Source: Pleodorina starrii (taxonomy: Eukaryota > Chlorophyta > Chlorophyceae > Chlamydomonadales > Volvocaceae). From it: a stretch of 64,000 nt of DNA. The notes beneath the pieces are model-generated. The model made no database searches and was not told the DNA's origin. It worked only from the letters and a program-made list of their open reading frames with translations. A program made the position numbers and the translations under genes. The DNA is taken from NCBI GenBank assembly GCA_030267565.1, contig BRXU01000006.1, positions 3,646,001-3,710,000 on the forward strand, in the 5' to 3' direction. Within the stretch, counting starts at the first letter, position 1, and each line of letters opens with the position of its first letter. Shown here in pieces: positions 47,724 through 59,700 of the stretch.

Positions 47724-50065
47724 CTAGTGCCTTTTCAAGCAATTGGCCCCTGAAAAGCACACCAACAGGAATATGATGACGCCCAGCAGCAGCACGGCGA
47801 ACAACACCACGATCTTGATCTTGCAGTTCTGCATCCACACCTTGCGCTGCAGCGAGCGGCCGGTGCGCACAAAGCGGTCCGCCTGCGCCACGGGATGGCC
47901 AGGAGCGCGAGAGGTGTGAACGCCGTGGCCCCGGGGCACAAACGGCTCGGGGCCCGGGAGGAAGCGGCGGCTGGTTGAGCGGGGAAGGGAAGGTGAACCC
48001 GCGACATATGAGTCCCCAGTCCATGCATGTGGGACGCGTACCCGGCCCGCCTCTCCCCACCTCAGAACTCGAAAGGTTCCCCGACCCGACCCATCCCGTC
48101 CCCCACCTCCCGCCCCACTCCGCCCCGCCTCACCTCGAACATGAGGTTCTCCGTCTTGTCAGTCAGCACCTGCAGCTTCTCGCCCTGCGATATCACCTTG
48201 TCGATGTTATCCGTCATGATGCCCTTCACCTCATCCACCTGGACAGGGCCAGGGCAGGAGGGCGGGCAAGGGCCAGGGCAGGGCAGGGGGGCGGGCGACC
48301 AGGGCCGTGAAGGACAGGGGGCCAAGAAGCGGAGGGAAGGGCCGGGAAGGGCGATCGGGGACGGGAAGGACGATCAAAGGTGGGTAAGTGGAAAGTGTAC
48401 AGCAGGGTAGGGTCCAGCGCGGGTCTGTCTGCTGGTGGAGCTTGGATCCGCCTCTGGTTGCGAGCATCAGCCAATTAGCTAGGTACCGTAGAGGTGGCCG
48501 TGTTTTCACCAGGTGACTTCTCCCGGTGACATGACGAGGTGACACGGGGGGCAACCAGCAGGTGTCCCCCACGCACGTCGCAACGACCCACCCTGGATTG
48601 TACGGCAGCCACTTTCGAGTACTCCTGGGGGTACTGCGTCGCGTGCTCCATCATCTGCTTGAGCTGCTTCCTGAAGAGACCGACCCGTAAAGAGACCGAC
48701 CCGCGGGTCGGTGGGTCCAAGCGGTCCAACGAAGAGCGGCGACGGGAGGTGGTGGCGGGTCGGTAAGTCCATGCGGAACACGACGACCACACAGCGGCGA
48801 CGGGTAGGGGGGGGGGGGTGGCGGGAGGGATGGCAGGGGGGGGGGCAGCTGCATGGGTGCGTTTCGCGGTGGGCCGCCGAGCCGTGGGGTGCGGGCGACA
48901 CCCTCCGCTGAGCCCCCGCAAGGACAGGGAAAGCGGTGCCCGTTCCTGCATCCTGTGCGGCGTGCGGTAAGCTGTACCCCCCGGGGTACACAAGGCTACA
49001 CGCACAGCCACGCGGACGGGCGGGGCCTACTGTTAAGCCCTCCGCCTGGCGAGGTCTCTCGTCCGGGCCCGGCCACACGCCCGGTCACACGCCCCTGGTC
49101 AGCGCCCGACCGAGAGACTGAGAGGCCGATGACCCCCACGCCACCCCGCGGCAGCTGCTCACGACTCACCCCAACTCGACGGGCAGGCGGACTGACGGAC
49201 TCACCCAAAGGAGGCATTGAGGGCACCCTCCCGAGCGCCCGGACGGATCTTCTCCGCCCACTTGCTCCGAAACTCCCCCTCCAGCTTGTCCAGGAAGGAC
49301 GAGGGGATGGACCGGCCATAGGTCTCATCGGCGACCGCGAGGTAGGCTGCAGCGGAGCGGTGGGTTGAAAGGGTTGGGAGGACATGGGACGTGAGCGGGC
49401 AAGGGATGGGGCATTCCTTGGCGGTAGCAGTTTCGTGACATGATGGGTATTTGGACGGGTGGTCTCTTGGCGGAATGCGGCTGGATGTGTTCAGGGGTGA
49501 TATGGGGTGGTGGCGGTGGTGGTGGTGGTGGTTCAAGTTTAGGGGTGGTTGGAGGGGGGGATGGGAAGGAGGGAATGGGTCGCAGCACAGCATGGGTAGC
49601 AGAGCACACGCACGCTCGACGACTCGGTGGCGGGGGCAGCGCGCGTTACAGGAAGGCGGTGGTGGTGGTGGTATTTTTTCGATAGTGGGGAAAGAGTTGC
49701 AAGGGCGGAGGGGCAACGGGAGAGGAGAGGGGTCGGGTGACGCGTAACGGAGCGCAAGACGCGCGAGGAGGAGGACTTGCGTGCGGCTTCCCGCCAAGGA
49801 ACGCATCCCTCCCCGTCCGAGCGGCTGCGACCCGTCCCCATCTTGATGGTACCACCGGGTGTCTGTGCTCCGGACATTACTCACTGAAGCCGCCCTGGTT
49901 TAAGAAGTTGAAGGTGTGTCCGTCGACGTTGAAGGTAAATTTGCCGTCGCTGCTCCCCGCCTTGTCTAAGTACTCGCGCGCAACGGACCCAAAGTTTCCC
50001 GAGAAGGCGGCGTATTCTACTAGAGTTACCGCGTCCTGTGACACGCTGCAGTAAATCAGCGGCAT
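47724..50065 (-). CDS. VAMP72: VAMP72-like longin SNARE with Gln at the zero layer
   Basis: Vesicle-membrane SNARE of the plant VAMP72 type, 221 aa, presumably acting in secretory or endosomal fusion. Exons: 50065-49885, 49346-49205, 48670-48592, 48238-48134, 47882-47724; all GT-AG with agreeing phases. The longin domain is about 1-115 (starting MPLIYCSVSQDAVTLVEY), the SNARE helix about 134-190, then the juxtamembrane RKVWMQNCKIK and a C-terminal membrane anchor of about 22 residues ending NCLKRH. In the SNARE helix the expected zero-layer motif (VLERGEK in the neighbour) reads VISQGEK; the key Arg is Gln152, codon CAG at 48187-48185. The gene is head to head with its paralogue at 50545 and shares its exon lengths (181, 142 versus 139, 79, 105 nt). 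Confidence 0.95.
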
Positions 50066-50544
50066 GCCTCAGCTCCCGACGGCTCTCGGCCTTTTAAGTC
50101 TTTGTCAGACGCATCGCAACCAATTACAAAGGGTATCGATGGGATGTCAGTTAGGCTTACGAGACGTCGCTAGCTACTCCTCGCTCGAACTACTCCTCGC
50201 TCCTTACTCGTCAACGACTCCGCGCTTGAAGGTATTTGAACTAAATTCAGCGACGTGATGGCTCTCGATGCTATTTTGTGTGCTAAATTGTGAGTAAAAA
50301 TACTTAATGAAAAAATTTGCGCGCCAACTGCCTGAAGACGTCCAACCAGAACGCGTCAAACTGTCATCGCAGGTCCGAGCAGCTGCCCAAACCCCATCTG
50401 TGCTCCGCGCGTCCGCGGGCAAACTCAAACACCCCCATCCCCTCACACTATAACGGTTTAGCACTACTTCACCCAGCATCGTGGGCTTGGTTATTTCACT
50501 TGAGGATCCCGCGACAAGCGACCGTTTCCCGCTCCTGATTGAAA
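50066..50544. promoter_or_regulatory. Shared bidirectional promoter region of the twin SNARE genes
   Basis: Only 479 bp separate the two start codons, so the promoters and 5' UTRs of both genes must lie here or overlap. The region is AT-richer than the flanking introns. No individual element could be assigned. Confidence 0.7.
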
Positions 50545-52447
50545 ATGCCCCTTATCTACGCCTTTGTTGCGCGTGAGACAACAGTGCTCGCGGAGTACAC
50601 CCCATACAGCGGGAATTTCAACACAGTAGCAATTGAGTGTCTACAGAAGTTGACAAACCCCGAGAGCAAGTTCACGATAGCATGCGACTGTCACACCTTC
50701 AATTTCCTTGTTCACAACGGATACAGTAAGTTCGGACGACGCGACTTTGGACCTGGCACAATTTTCGACAAGTCGCCCTTGGCCGCTGCGCTGCAGCCTT
50801 CTGCGTGGTTGCGGACGATGCTTACGGGCGCCAGATACCGTTTGCTTTCCTGGAGCGCGTGCGGGACGAGTTTGAGGAGCGATACGCTGACAAGGCGCGG
50901 GCCGCAGCCGCGCACAGCATGGACCGCACCTTTGGGTGAGGGCGGCCTGCAGCGGAGTGCGGGCTTGGCCTGGGTGGCCAGTTGCCGCGGCCTCTCACGA
51001 GCTCCGCGGGGGAGCGTCGGTGAAACCCGGGAGAGCGCCGCGCGCTGGCTGAGCTGTTGTTAGTTCAAACTGTGTCGTAACAGTACAGCAGCACTCCCTG
51101 CGTATTAGACGCAAGGCCACTACCTTAAGGGCCTGCTGCCAGCGAGTTTCCGGGGTTGGGGCGGAGCTGTCGTCGGGCTGGGTTTCGGGGGCTGTCCTTG
51201 TCGACAGCCGCACCCCTCTACTCCCCGTGCCAATGTCAGCGGGTTTTGGCTGGAGATGCCACCTCCCTGTGCGGATCGAACATCCTCCTCCCCGCATGAC
51301 CCGGGGTTTTCTGCCTTTGTTCTTGGTTGCTGCAACCGGTGCCGTCGCCGCATGTGTTTCAGTCTCAACCGTCACGAACTCACGATCCGACCCGGCCCGA
51401 CCCGTCACGACCTGACCCCAGGCCGCGGCTCAAGACGCACATGGAGTACTGCATGGAGCACCCGGAGGAGATCTCCAAGATCGCGGCCGTACAAAAGAAG
51501 GTAAGGCGGGCCGGCGCAGCGTCTTGGGCTGGGCGGTCGTGCCGCGCCGTGCGGCGCATGCTTGCGTTGAGGAGCACCGATAGGACCTCCCCAGGGGAAC
51601 GTTTAGTCGTGCTAACTAATAGTGCACTTGCGTGCGCACGGACCGCTTGGATTACCTCCGGGACCACACCCGGGTGGAAGGGCCGCATCAGTTGTTGTTG
51701 TCGTTGTTGTGGTTGTTACAGCGGGCGGTAGCCTCTCCCAAGGTCCTCGTTCGGAGGGTAGAGCCCGCGGGCCGGCTGGCCGCGAACTGCAGCGGAGACG
51801 ACTCCACTCGCCCCCATCTCCTGACCACTCTACATTTTCCTTCTTGATTACGTCCACATTTGTCAGCATGCCAGCTTGCCTCTCTATGTCCGTTTTCGGG
51901 AAGCTTGACAGGGATCCAGTCGACCTTCAGACTACAACGTCCGAAGGGCTTCTAGTTTCTTTGTTGCAAATTCACTCTTCAAGTACCCCTTGTCCATCCG
52001 CAGGTGAACGAGGTGAAGGACGTGATGGTGGAGAACATTGAGAAGGTTCTGGAGCGGGGGGAGAAGATTGAGCTGCTGGTGGACAAGACGGACGACCTGC
52101 GCAATCAGGTACAGTACGACTGCACTTTTGTACGGGGGCCGTACCTGCCGCTGTACAGGCTGCACAGGTCGGCCGACGCTCTTTGGCCGGCCCGCCCACT
52201 CTCCGCCTGTGCCTCCCAACCGGCACCCCGGCTCGCTCGCCCTCCCTGCATCCCCCGCTTCCTCCCTTCTCCCTGCTGCCAACAGGCGGAGCAGTTTCAG
52301 CGCAAGGGACGGCAGCTCCGCAGCAAGATGTGGTGGCAGAACTGCCGAATGAAGCTGATCGTGCTGTTCGCCGTGTTGCTGCTGGCGGTCGTCATTTTCC
52401 TGCTGGCCTGCTTTGCGGGAGGGAACAACTGCACCAAGAAGAACTGA
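50545..52447 (+). CDS. VAMP72: VAMP72-like longin R-SNARE, canonical zero-layer Arg
   Basis: Vesicle-membrane R-SNARE of the plant VAMP72 type, 221 aa. Exons: 50545-50725, 50797-50935, 51422-51500, 52004-52108, 52286-52447. The longin domain opens [18 protein letters not shown] and includes [20 protein letters not shown]. The linker has [18 protein letters not shown]. The SNARE helix begins at about residue 133 and carries the zero-layer Arg in [11 protein letters not shown] (Arg151, codon CGG at 52055-52057). [15 protein letters not shown] basic/Trp residues ([11 protein letters not shown]) precede the C-terminal membrane anchor, which ends NNCTKKN. The ATG was chosen over an upstream in-frame TTG because MPLIY is the family start. 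Intron positions and phases match the divergent neighbour exactly, so the two are a duplicated pair. Confidence 0.96.
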
Positions 52448-55400
52448 GAGCGCCCCGACTGGCCCACAGCATCGGCAAACGGAGCGGCATAATGGAGCGG
52501 CGCAGCGCGAGGAGCAGCTGGGCGCTTTGCCGCTGCCGCCTCAGGCGTCCAAAAGCGCACCGACTGGTTTCGCGGACGCGGCGCTGAGCGGTAGTAGCCG
52601 CCACCGGGCTGACAACGGCGCCAAGCAGTGCGGAACGGTGGGCGCCGCGGTGTGGTGTGGCGTGGGGCACGTGCCGTGGGGCGTCACAGGCGGGGTGTCC
52701 GGGACGCCACGTAGCGCCGACCGGGTGAGATGCGGCGGCAGGCCAGCGGTCCGCCGCCAGCGGTCCAGATGGTCAGGGCGTGTTGAGGGTGTGGGGGTGA
52801 AGGGCAGCGGGCTGGTGCAAATAGAGCAAATAGGAGAATTGCTGCTGAAGGGCCGCATCGTGCTAAATGAGAGCCTACCGTATTTCTAATGTTTGGGGTG
52901 CTAGCACTGTTGCCGATGGCCTTGGGAGTGGGGAGAGAATTGCAGAGGGAGGGGAGGGCGGACCCTCGGGTTTGTGGGGAAGGTGTGTTGTCGCATTGGT
53001 CAGAAAGTCGAGGGCGCCTGCCTGGTAGGGTCGTCGAACGGCTGCATCGCGGGCGGTCGTCCTCTGTGGCCATCCGTTCGGCCATCTGATCCCAGGTGGT
53101 GGGCACGGGACGGGGCATTTCTGGGAGGTGGTAGCGGGGCACAGGCCTGGAGCAGCGTAGGCTGGGAATCGGGAGCTGTGGCAAAGTGGGGAACGAGACA
53201 TGGGCGGAGGGAAGTGAGGGTCGGGTCTCTTGTCTGTCTGCAGGCGTCGTTGTCGTTGTCTTTGATAGGGTGTGTGTGGCCATGCGGGTGTTGCGCAGGC
53301 GGGCGGCTTGTCCCGGGGGAGCGGAGGTGCGGCGTGCATCAATGGCGCTAGCGACAGACCATGTGTGCGCGTGTCTTTTCTCGTCTCGCAGAAGGCTTTT
53401 TGCCATGTGCGTATGTGTGCGTCCTCGAGCCTTGGGGGCGTTGCATGACTGGCAGCTCCGCAGTTGTGACATTTAAATGTTTCTGCAGTGTGCTTTAGTT
53501 TGTTGTGGTTTTGAACGGTATGATGGACGAATGTTTACGTTTCCCCCCTGACCCGGCCCTCCCTCGGCCGGGCGCGTGCCCCATTGTTGAGCCAACCATC
53601 CTGCCTATCTGAGCCCAGCAGGCCGAGCCGCAAGCGGGCTGGGCAAGTTCTGTGCCGACGCCCTCGTCACTTCGTTTCACCTCTTGTCTACGCGGCGACT
53701 GTGGGCGCGATATCTGTTTCCGGTGCAGCCGACGAGACGGCGCCACGCCACCGCGGCAGCCGCGCCACGCGTCGCGGTGGGTCAGCGGTGTCGCACTGTT
53801 TTTGCTCTTCGGGAGGAGGGGCTCCAACCGATAGCCGCTGTGCGGGGCCGTGGCGGCGGCTGTGTGGCAATTACCGCACCGGTACGGTGCGGTAATTGCT
53901 GCTGCTATGTTGGTCCGTGTTTCAGGTTCACGGTGGCCGGAGCGGCAGGGGGTCCGAATGCATAAACTGAGTGCTGCAAGTAGCTATGGCCGCCGTCGCA
54001 TGCTGCTATGGCGCCTGGCTGGTATTTCCGTTCCATATGCACATAATGTGTTTACCGACCCCTAAAAGCGGGGGTGCGGCGGTGGAAGCCTTCTTACCAT
54101 TTTGTTTTCTGTTGGTTGGGCTCTTTTCGTGGTGAGGGGTTACCGATAGGTTCGGCATGGCGTGAGCGACCGCAGAATGTCCCTCCTTTTGCCTGGTGGT
54201 GAGGGGGCGGGAAGCTCTCTGCTGGTCTCATTGTAGCGGTGAAGTGAGCATCACAGCGGGGTGCACATGGTCGAGATGTTACATGTGGCTCAGCAGAGCT
54301 GCAGAGGACCGGGCGGAAAGAGGAGCTGGCCAGCACTGCTGGTGGACAGGCCCCGCTATTCCAGCCTCAGACACCTCTCCTCACGTCCCTCATTCAATCC
54401 AGTCCGGCCGCCGGTCTAGTCCAACCCACGCTGAGGTTGTGGCCCCTCCCAACTTCCCAAAGGTAGAGGGACTCCGATGTCTGCGCCCAGGTACCTTTCC
54501 CCCCCTCAAACAACGGAAGGCAACAGGAACACAAGCGAGGGAGAAGAGGAACTAGTCAATTGTAAAAAAACGGTTGGTTTCGACGCGCCCCGAATGCCGC
54601 CCGCAACGCGTCCGTACAAGGCTGTCCGTACAAACAGCCACAATGCTCTAGAAGCTAACCCGATACCCGGCAGATGCGTGCGTGAATTGGATATGCCACA
54701 TGCCCCTCAATCCAGTGGTCAATCAACCCAACCCTCATTCAAGCAGCGGCCCCGAACCCCCTAGAACCCGTCGTCTTCGTCGCCTGTGCCGTTTGACCAT
54801 GCTGCCCGACTACCCCACCTGTCTAAAATTTCTACCAAACAACCTTCGGGCGTGCCCTAAAACCCGCAATGGCAATGCAGGGGCAAGCCCCGGCCGGTGG
54901 CGCCTGGGGTGAGCCCACGCGTGTGAGGCGTCACAAAGCCCGCCCTGTCCCTGGCACAACCCGCAGCCGCCGCACGACGTCCCGGCAGCTAACTCGGAAG
55001 GCTATACATTATCCGCATCCCACCCAAACTTACCGCCGTGGGCGGCGGCAGCCCGCCCTTCCTCATTAGGGCCGCGACCGGTACGCGAGAAGCGATACGA
55101 CTTTCTCCCTACGCACACTGCTGCGACAGCCCTAAACATATCACAAAAGACACGCATAACACATTTCCCCGCGCTGTACATTCCGGTTCAGTCGGCACCG
55201 CTCCCGGTGCCGCCCCCTTCACCCCTCCCTCGCTTTCTGAAGACACCCCTTGGAAAACATCGGCTGCGCGGCGGACACGACCGTCCTCTGCCCCCCTCCC
55301 GCAGCTCCCCTCTCCCTTTCTTCTTCGACGCCCCATCCTGCGCCCCTTCAGCGCCATCGCACACGCGCCAGCTGCTGCGCGTGCAGCAAGCGCACGCACA

Positions 55401-55712
55401 CACGCACACACGCGCGCGCGAGCTCGTGTGATCCCGCGGGTGCGCGCCAGAGACCGCCCCTCCTGCACACCTCCCCTCCTCAAGCTCCCCGCGGCAGCGG
55501 CCCCAGCAATCCACCAGCCGGCCCGCGCACATACACCCGCTCTCCCAGGAGAAGATGCTTTTGAGTCCGCTCCTCTCTTCCTGCCCGCCTGGCACAGGTA
55601 GCCTGCGGCAGCCGCCCTCGAAGCGCCGATGCAGCGGCAGCAGCTCCCGTCCTCACACAGCCGCGCCCCCCACCCGCCAGCAGACATTGCGGCCGCGGCC
55701 GTCGTCGCCGCG
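52448..55712. other. Convergent intergenic region between the plus-strand SNARE and the bromodomain gene
   Basis: Holds the 3' UTRs of both flanking genes. A perfect 14-bp inverted repeat lies at 53867-53899. A TGTAA motif occurs at 54561-54565, too far from the SNARE stop to assign. No open frame has recognisable similarity. Confidence 0.6.
53867..53899. repeat. Perfect inverted repeat, 14-bp arms
   Basis: GCAATTACCGCACC, a five-base centre GGTAC, then the exact reverse complement. It could form a stable hairpin in either strand's transcript. Confidence 0.9.
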
Positions 55713-56742
55713 CTACCCCGGTGCTGCCCCGCCCGCCCCCGGCGGATAACCAGGAAAGCCGCCGCCGGACCCGAAGCTTGGTCCTGCTGCTGCGCCGCCA
55801 CCCAGCTGCATTTCGGTCCCCGGATGCAGAGCGCCAGGCTGCAGCAGCCCCATGCCACCGCCGCCACCGCCGCCACCCTGTTGCATAAATCCCAGCTGCG
55901 ACGCGCCGCCACCGCCACCACCACCACCACCACCACCGCCGCCCAGTTGCGGCATCTGCGGCAGCTGTTGTGGCAGCGGCAGCTGTTGTTGTTGCTGTTG
56001 CTGGTTCTGATGCGGCATGGATGAGCTGGGTAGATATGATTGCGCCTGGTAGGGCTGCTGGTACTGCTGATGCGGTTGTTGTTGTTGGTGTTGTTGCTGA
56101 TGCTGTTGCGGCGGCTGTAGCACTTGCAGCTGCGGTTGCATCGCCTGCTGCTGCTGCGGCTGTAGGTACTGCTGCGGAGGCGCTTGCGCGGCCTGCGGCT
56201 GTTGTTGCTGCTGTTGCAGCCCCCCCGCAGATGGCAGCAGCGAGTAGCCACCCGGCTGATGCTGCTGCTGCTGTTGCTGCGCAGCTTGCAAGCCATTGTG
56301 CAACATGGGAGTCTGCGCCTGGCCCTGCCCCAATTGCGCTGCATTTCCCCCCGGTTGCAGGCCCGGCGTGGCCGACTGCTGCGCTGGCTGCTGCTGCTGC
56401 TGTTGCAGCGGCGGCGGCGTCGGCGTCCTTGCCAGGCCCGGCTGCATCAGCAGCTGCTGCTGCTGCTGCAGCCCCCCAGCAGACGACGGCAGCGCGTAGC
56501 CGCCTGGCTGCTGCTGCGGCTGCAGCTGCTGCTGCAGCAGCCCGCCGGCGGCCGTCGACGGCAGCGGCAGTGGCTGGGCCTGCGCTTGCACCGACATCGG
56601 CAGGGAACCAGGCTGTCCTGGGACCGGCAGGGGCTGCTGCTGCTGCTGCAGTGGCAGCGGCAGAGCTCCTCCGGCGCTCGTGGCCCCCAGGCTGCCCAGC
56701 AGCGCGGCTGCCTGCCCTTGCATGCCCCCCAGCAACGGTCGT

Positions 56743-56780
<38 letters not shown>

Positions 56781-59700
56781 AAGTAGGGCGGCTGCCTGCT
56801 GCAGCAAGGTCATTTGGTTCTGCTGCTGCTGTTGTTGCTGTTGCTGCAGGTGTTGTTGTTGCTGCTGTTGTTGCTGCTGCAGGAGCGCCTCCTGGGCCAG
56901 CTTGGCAGGATCCGGGGGCGGCGGCGGAGGGGGTTCCAGAAGCCGCTTGAACACGGCGGCCTGCGTGCGTGTATGCGTGCGTGTGTGCGGGCGGGCGGGC
57001 GGCCAGGGGTTTTGGGGCTTTGTTCTGGGAGAGTTGAGGGCTGTGGGTTGAGCATAGTCACAACATTACGGCAGCAGCAAAAAAACCACAAGCGAACACC
57101 CACCTGCACCATTTTCCCGCACTTGGCCATGAACCGCGAGAGGCTGGAGGCGTAGGCGTCCGCGACCGAGTCGCACGACTGGTAGGCGGGCTGCAGGGAT
57201 GGCCGTACGACTGTGTACGGCAGGCCTTCCGGCGACGCGCCGTTGGCCAGGCCGCCCATGTTGACGAAGGGCGCGACGCTCATGGGCGGCTTGGAGCGGT
57301 AGCTGAAGCGGTTGTCGCCCGCCTGCGCGCACACAGGCCAATGCGACGGATGCCACGAAGGTCGGTCGGCCACCCAAACGGAAGGACGAAAACCCCTAAA
57401 AGCAAACCCTAAACCCTTACAGCGCCAACAAGTCAGGAATCAGCAAATGCAGAGGCAGCAGCGGAAGCAAAATAGAAGCGGCTGTCGCTAAGTAGGGGCG
57501 AGCGCAGCCCCGCGGGCGACGCGAGGTGTCTCCCAGCTCCCAGGGAACACACACACACATATACCCGCATACACACACAGTCTCCCTGCACAGACCCGCG
57601 CGCACACAAAAACACACATGCGCACGCGCACCTGCGCCGCCATGAGCCGCCTCGCGTCCGCCTCGATCATCCTGAGGCCCTGGTTGCGGTGCTTCCGCCG
57701 CCCCGGCCCCGCCCCGCCGCCGCCGATGCCGCCCGCGCCGCCGCCCGCGGCGCCCAGCCCCGAGCCCCCCGCTCCCGCGCCACCGACCCGCGGGTCACTC
57801 CCCGCGACGTTGCTGGACCAAAGCACCACGTCCTCACGCAGCGCGCCGGGCCCGGGCCGCCGCTCCCGCAGGCGCGACTCGAGCATCAGGGAGGCTGCCT
57901 CTGTGTTGGTGTCCTGCGGCTGGCGGCGGCGCTCCGGCGGCTCCCGCTCGTTGCCGTTCTTGTCCAATCGGGGCCCGGCGGATGTGTAGCGGGGCAGCAG
58001 CGGGATGGCGCTGCGGAGCGGAGCGGGGTAACAAACAAACAAGGTACCGCAGTGGCGGCGGCGGCGGGGGGAAGGACGGACGGAGACAACGTCAGGGACC
58101 GGCGAGGAAGAGCTCGGTTTTTGTTCGGTTTTTGCTAACGAGAGGCAGCTTGCTTTACCAAGAGGAGGCGGCAGAAAGAGGGGAGAACATGTACTCGACA
58201 ACAAAAACTCGTGCCCCTCGCGCCACTCGCGCGCGCTCGCCGCCATCCCAACGCAAACTCGCCCCCATCGCGCGTGCAGCCATCCCCACGCAAACTGGCA
58301 AACTGCAATGTCGCCCCGCTCGCACAATGGATGCCGTCCGGCGTCCTCACGGCTCGCCGCTCGCTCGCTCTCGCCACACAACCACGACTCACGAGGTGCC
58401 TTCCGCCGGCTTGCGCAGGTCGCGCCACACGCTCGCCGCCACGCCCCGGTAGTTCTGCAGGCCCGCCCGGCCGCATGAGATGTACTTGAGCGTCATCTTC
58501 TCCATCAGGTCTGCGTGCCACCAGGCGTTGCTGCCCTCCGGGTTGTACGTCTTGGCGTTGGTGGTCATCAGCAGCAGGTCGGTCTGCGAACCCATGGGGG
58601 GACGGGGCGCAGAGTCGAAGGAGGCGCAGACGGGGCGCAGACGGGGCGCAGAGGCGAAGGAGGCGGAGGCGGGGCGCAGATGGGGCGCAAAGTAGGAAAG
58701 AGGTAGCTTAGCGAGGGCGAAGGAGGCGGAGTCGAAGGAGGCGGAGACGGGGCGGAGGAGGGAGGAGGAAGCAGAGCAAGAGAGAGGAGCAAGGCGCCGA
58801 GGCATGCGCAACTGCCTGCCCGCGTGCGTGCATGCGTGTGTCCCTTCACCCGCGTGGGCTGGGCCGCGCATGTGCCGTACCTCGAGCGACCCCCACGTGT
58901 CGTAGTGCCCGTTCCGCACCCGCTCCCGAATGACGGACAGGTCGATCGGGTTCTTGATGACCTGGGGGTTAGGGATAGGGGCATACACACGGGTGGACAC
59001 GCAGATACTGGGTGCGGTTCGTGTGAGCAGCTGCAGCACAAACGCGCATCTGGACAAGGGCCCGGGAGGCTTGGGCCCTTGGTCCTTCCAACCCGGGAAG
59101 CGGCCCCAGCGCATCTCCATCTTTCCCCTGTAATCTCAACGGGCATCAACGGGCATGGCAGCTCCATATATATACATATTCAATATACAGCACGGCGTGC
59201 AAGGTCAAGTATACCAACATAATACGGCATAGCGTGGTACGACACAGTACGGACCTCGGAGTACCCGGGCGCGACTTCGTCCGTCACGGGTTTGGCAAAC
59301 AGCCCGTCCTTATCCTGCTTCACAATTTGCTCAAAGCACCGCTCCAAGTCGAACTTTCCCGCGTAGTCGCTCGACCGGCCGCGGCCACGCCCCCCGCCGC
59401 CCGCCGCGGCACCAGCGGACACCGACGGTGCGGCGACCGCCGTCGCCGCCACGGAAGCCGCGCCGCGGCCAGCGGAGGCGGAGCCGCCACGGCTGGCTGA
59501 CGGCGCCGCGCCGCCGCCGCCGCCGCCACGGCCAGCGGCGCTGGCACCGCGCGTGCCGCGCCCCCGGCCGCGGCCGCGGCCGCGGCGCGGCGGCGCGAAA
59601 TCCGGGTCCGGCCCGTAATCCTCCTCCTCGTCGTCGTCGTCCAGGCCCGCCGCCGCGGCAGCGGCGGGCTTGGCGGTGGCGACGGCTGGCCGTGTCGTTG

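Noticed and set aside
55970..56950. 326-codon plus-strand Ala/Val-rich open frame
   Set aside because: It is antisense to the poly-Gln exon of the bromodomain gene and has only low-complexity composition.
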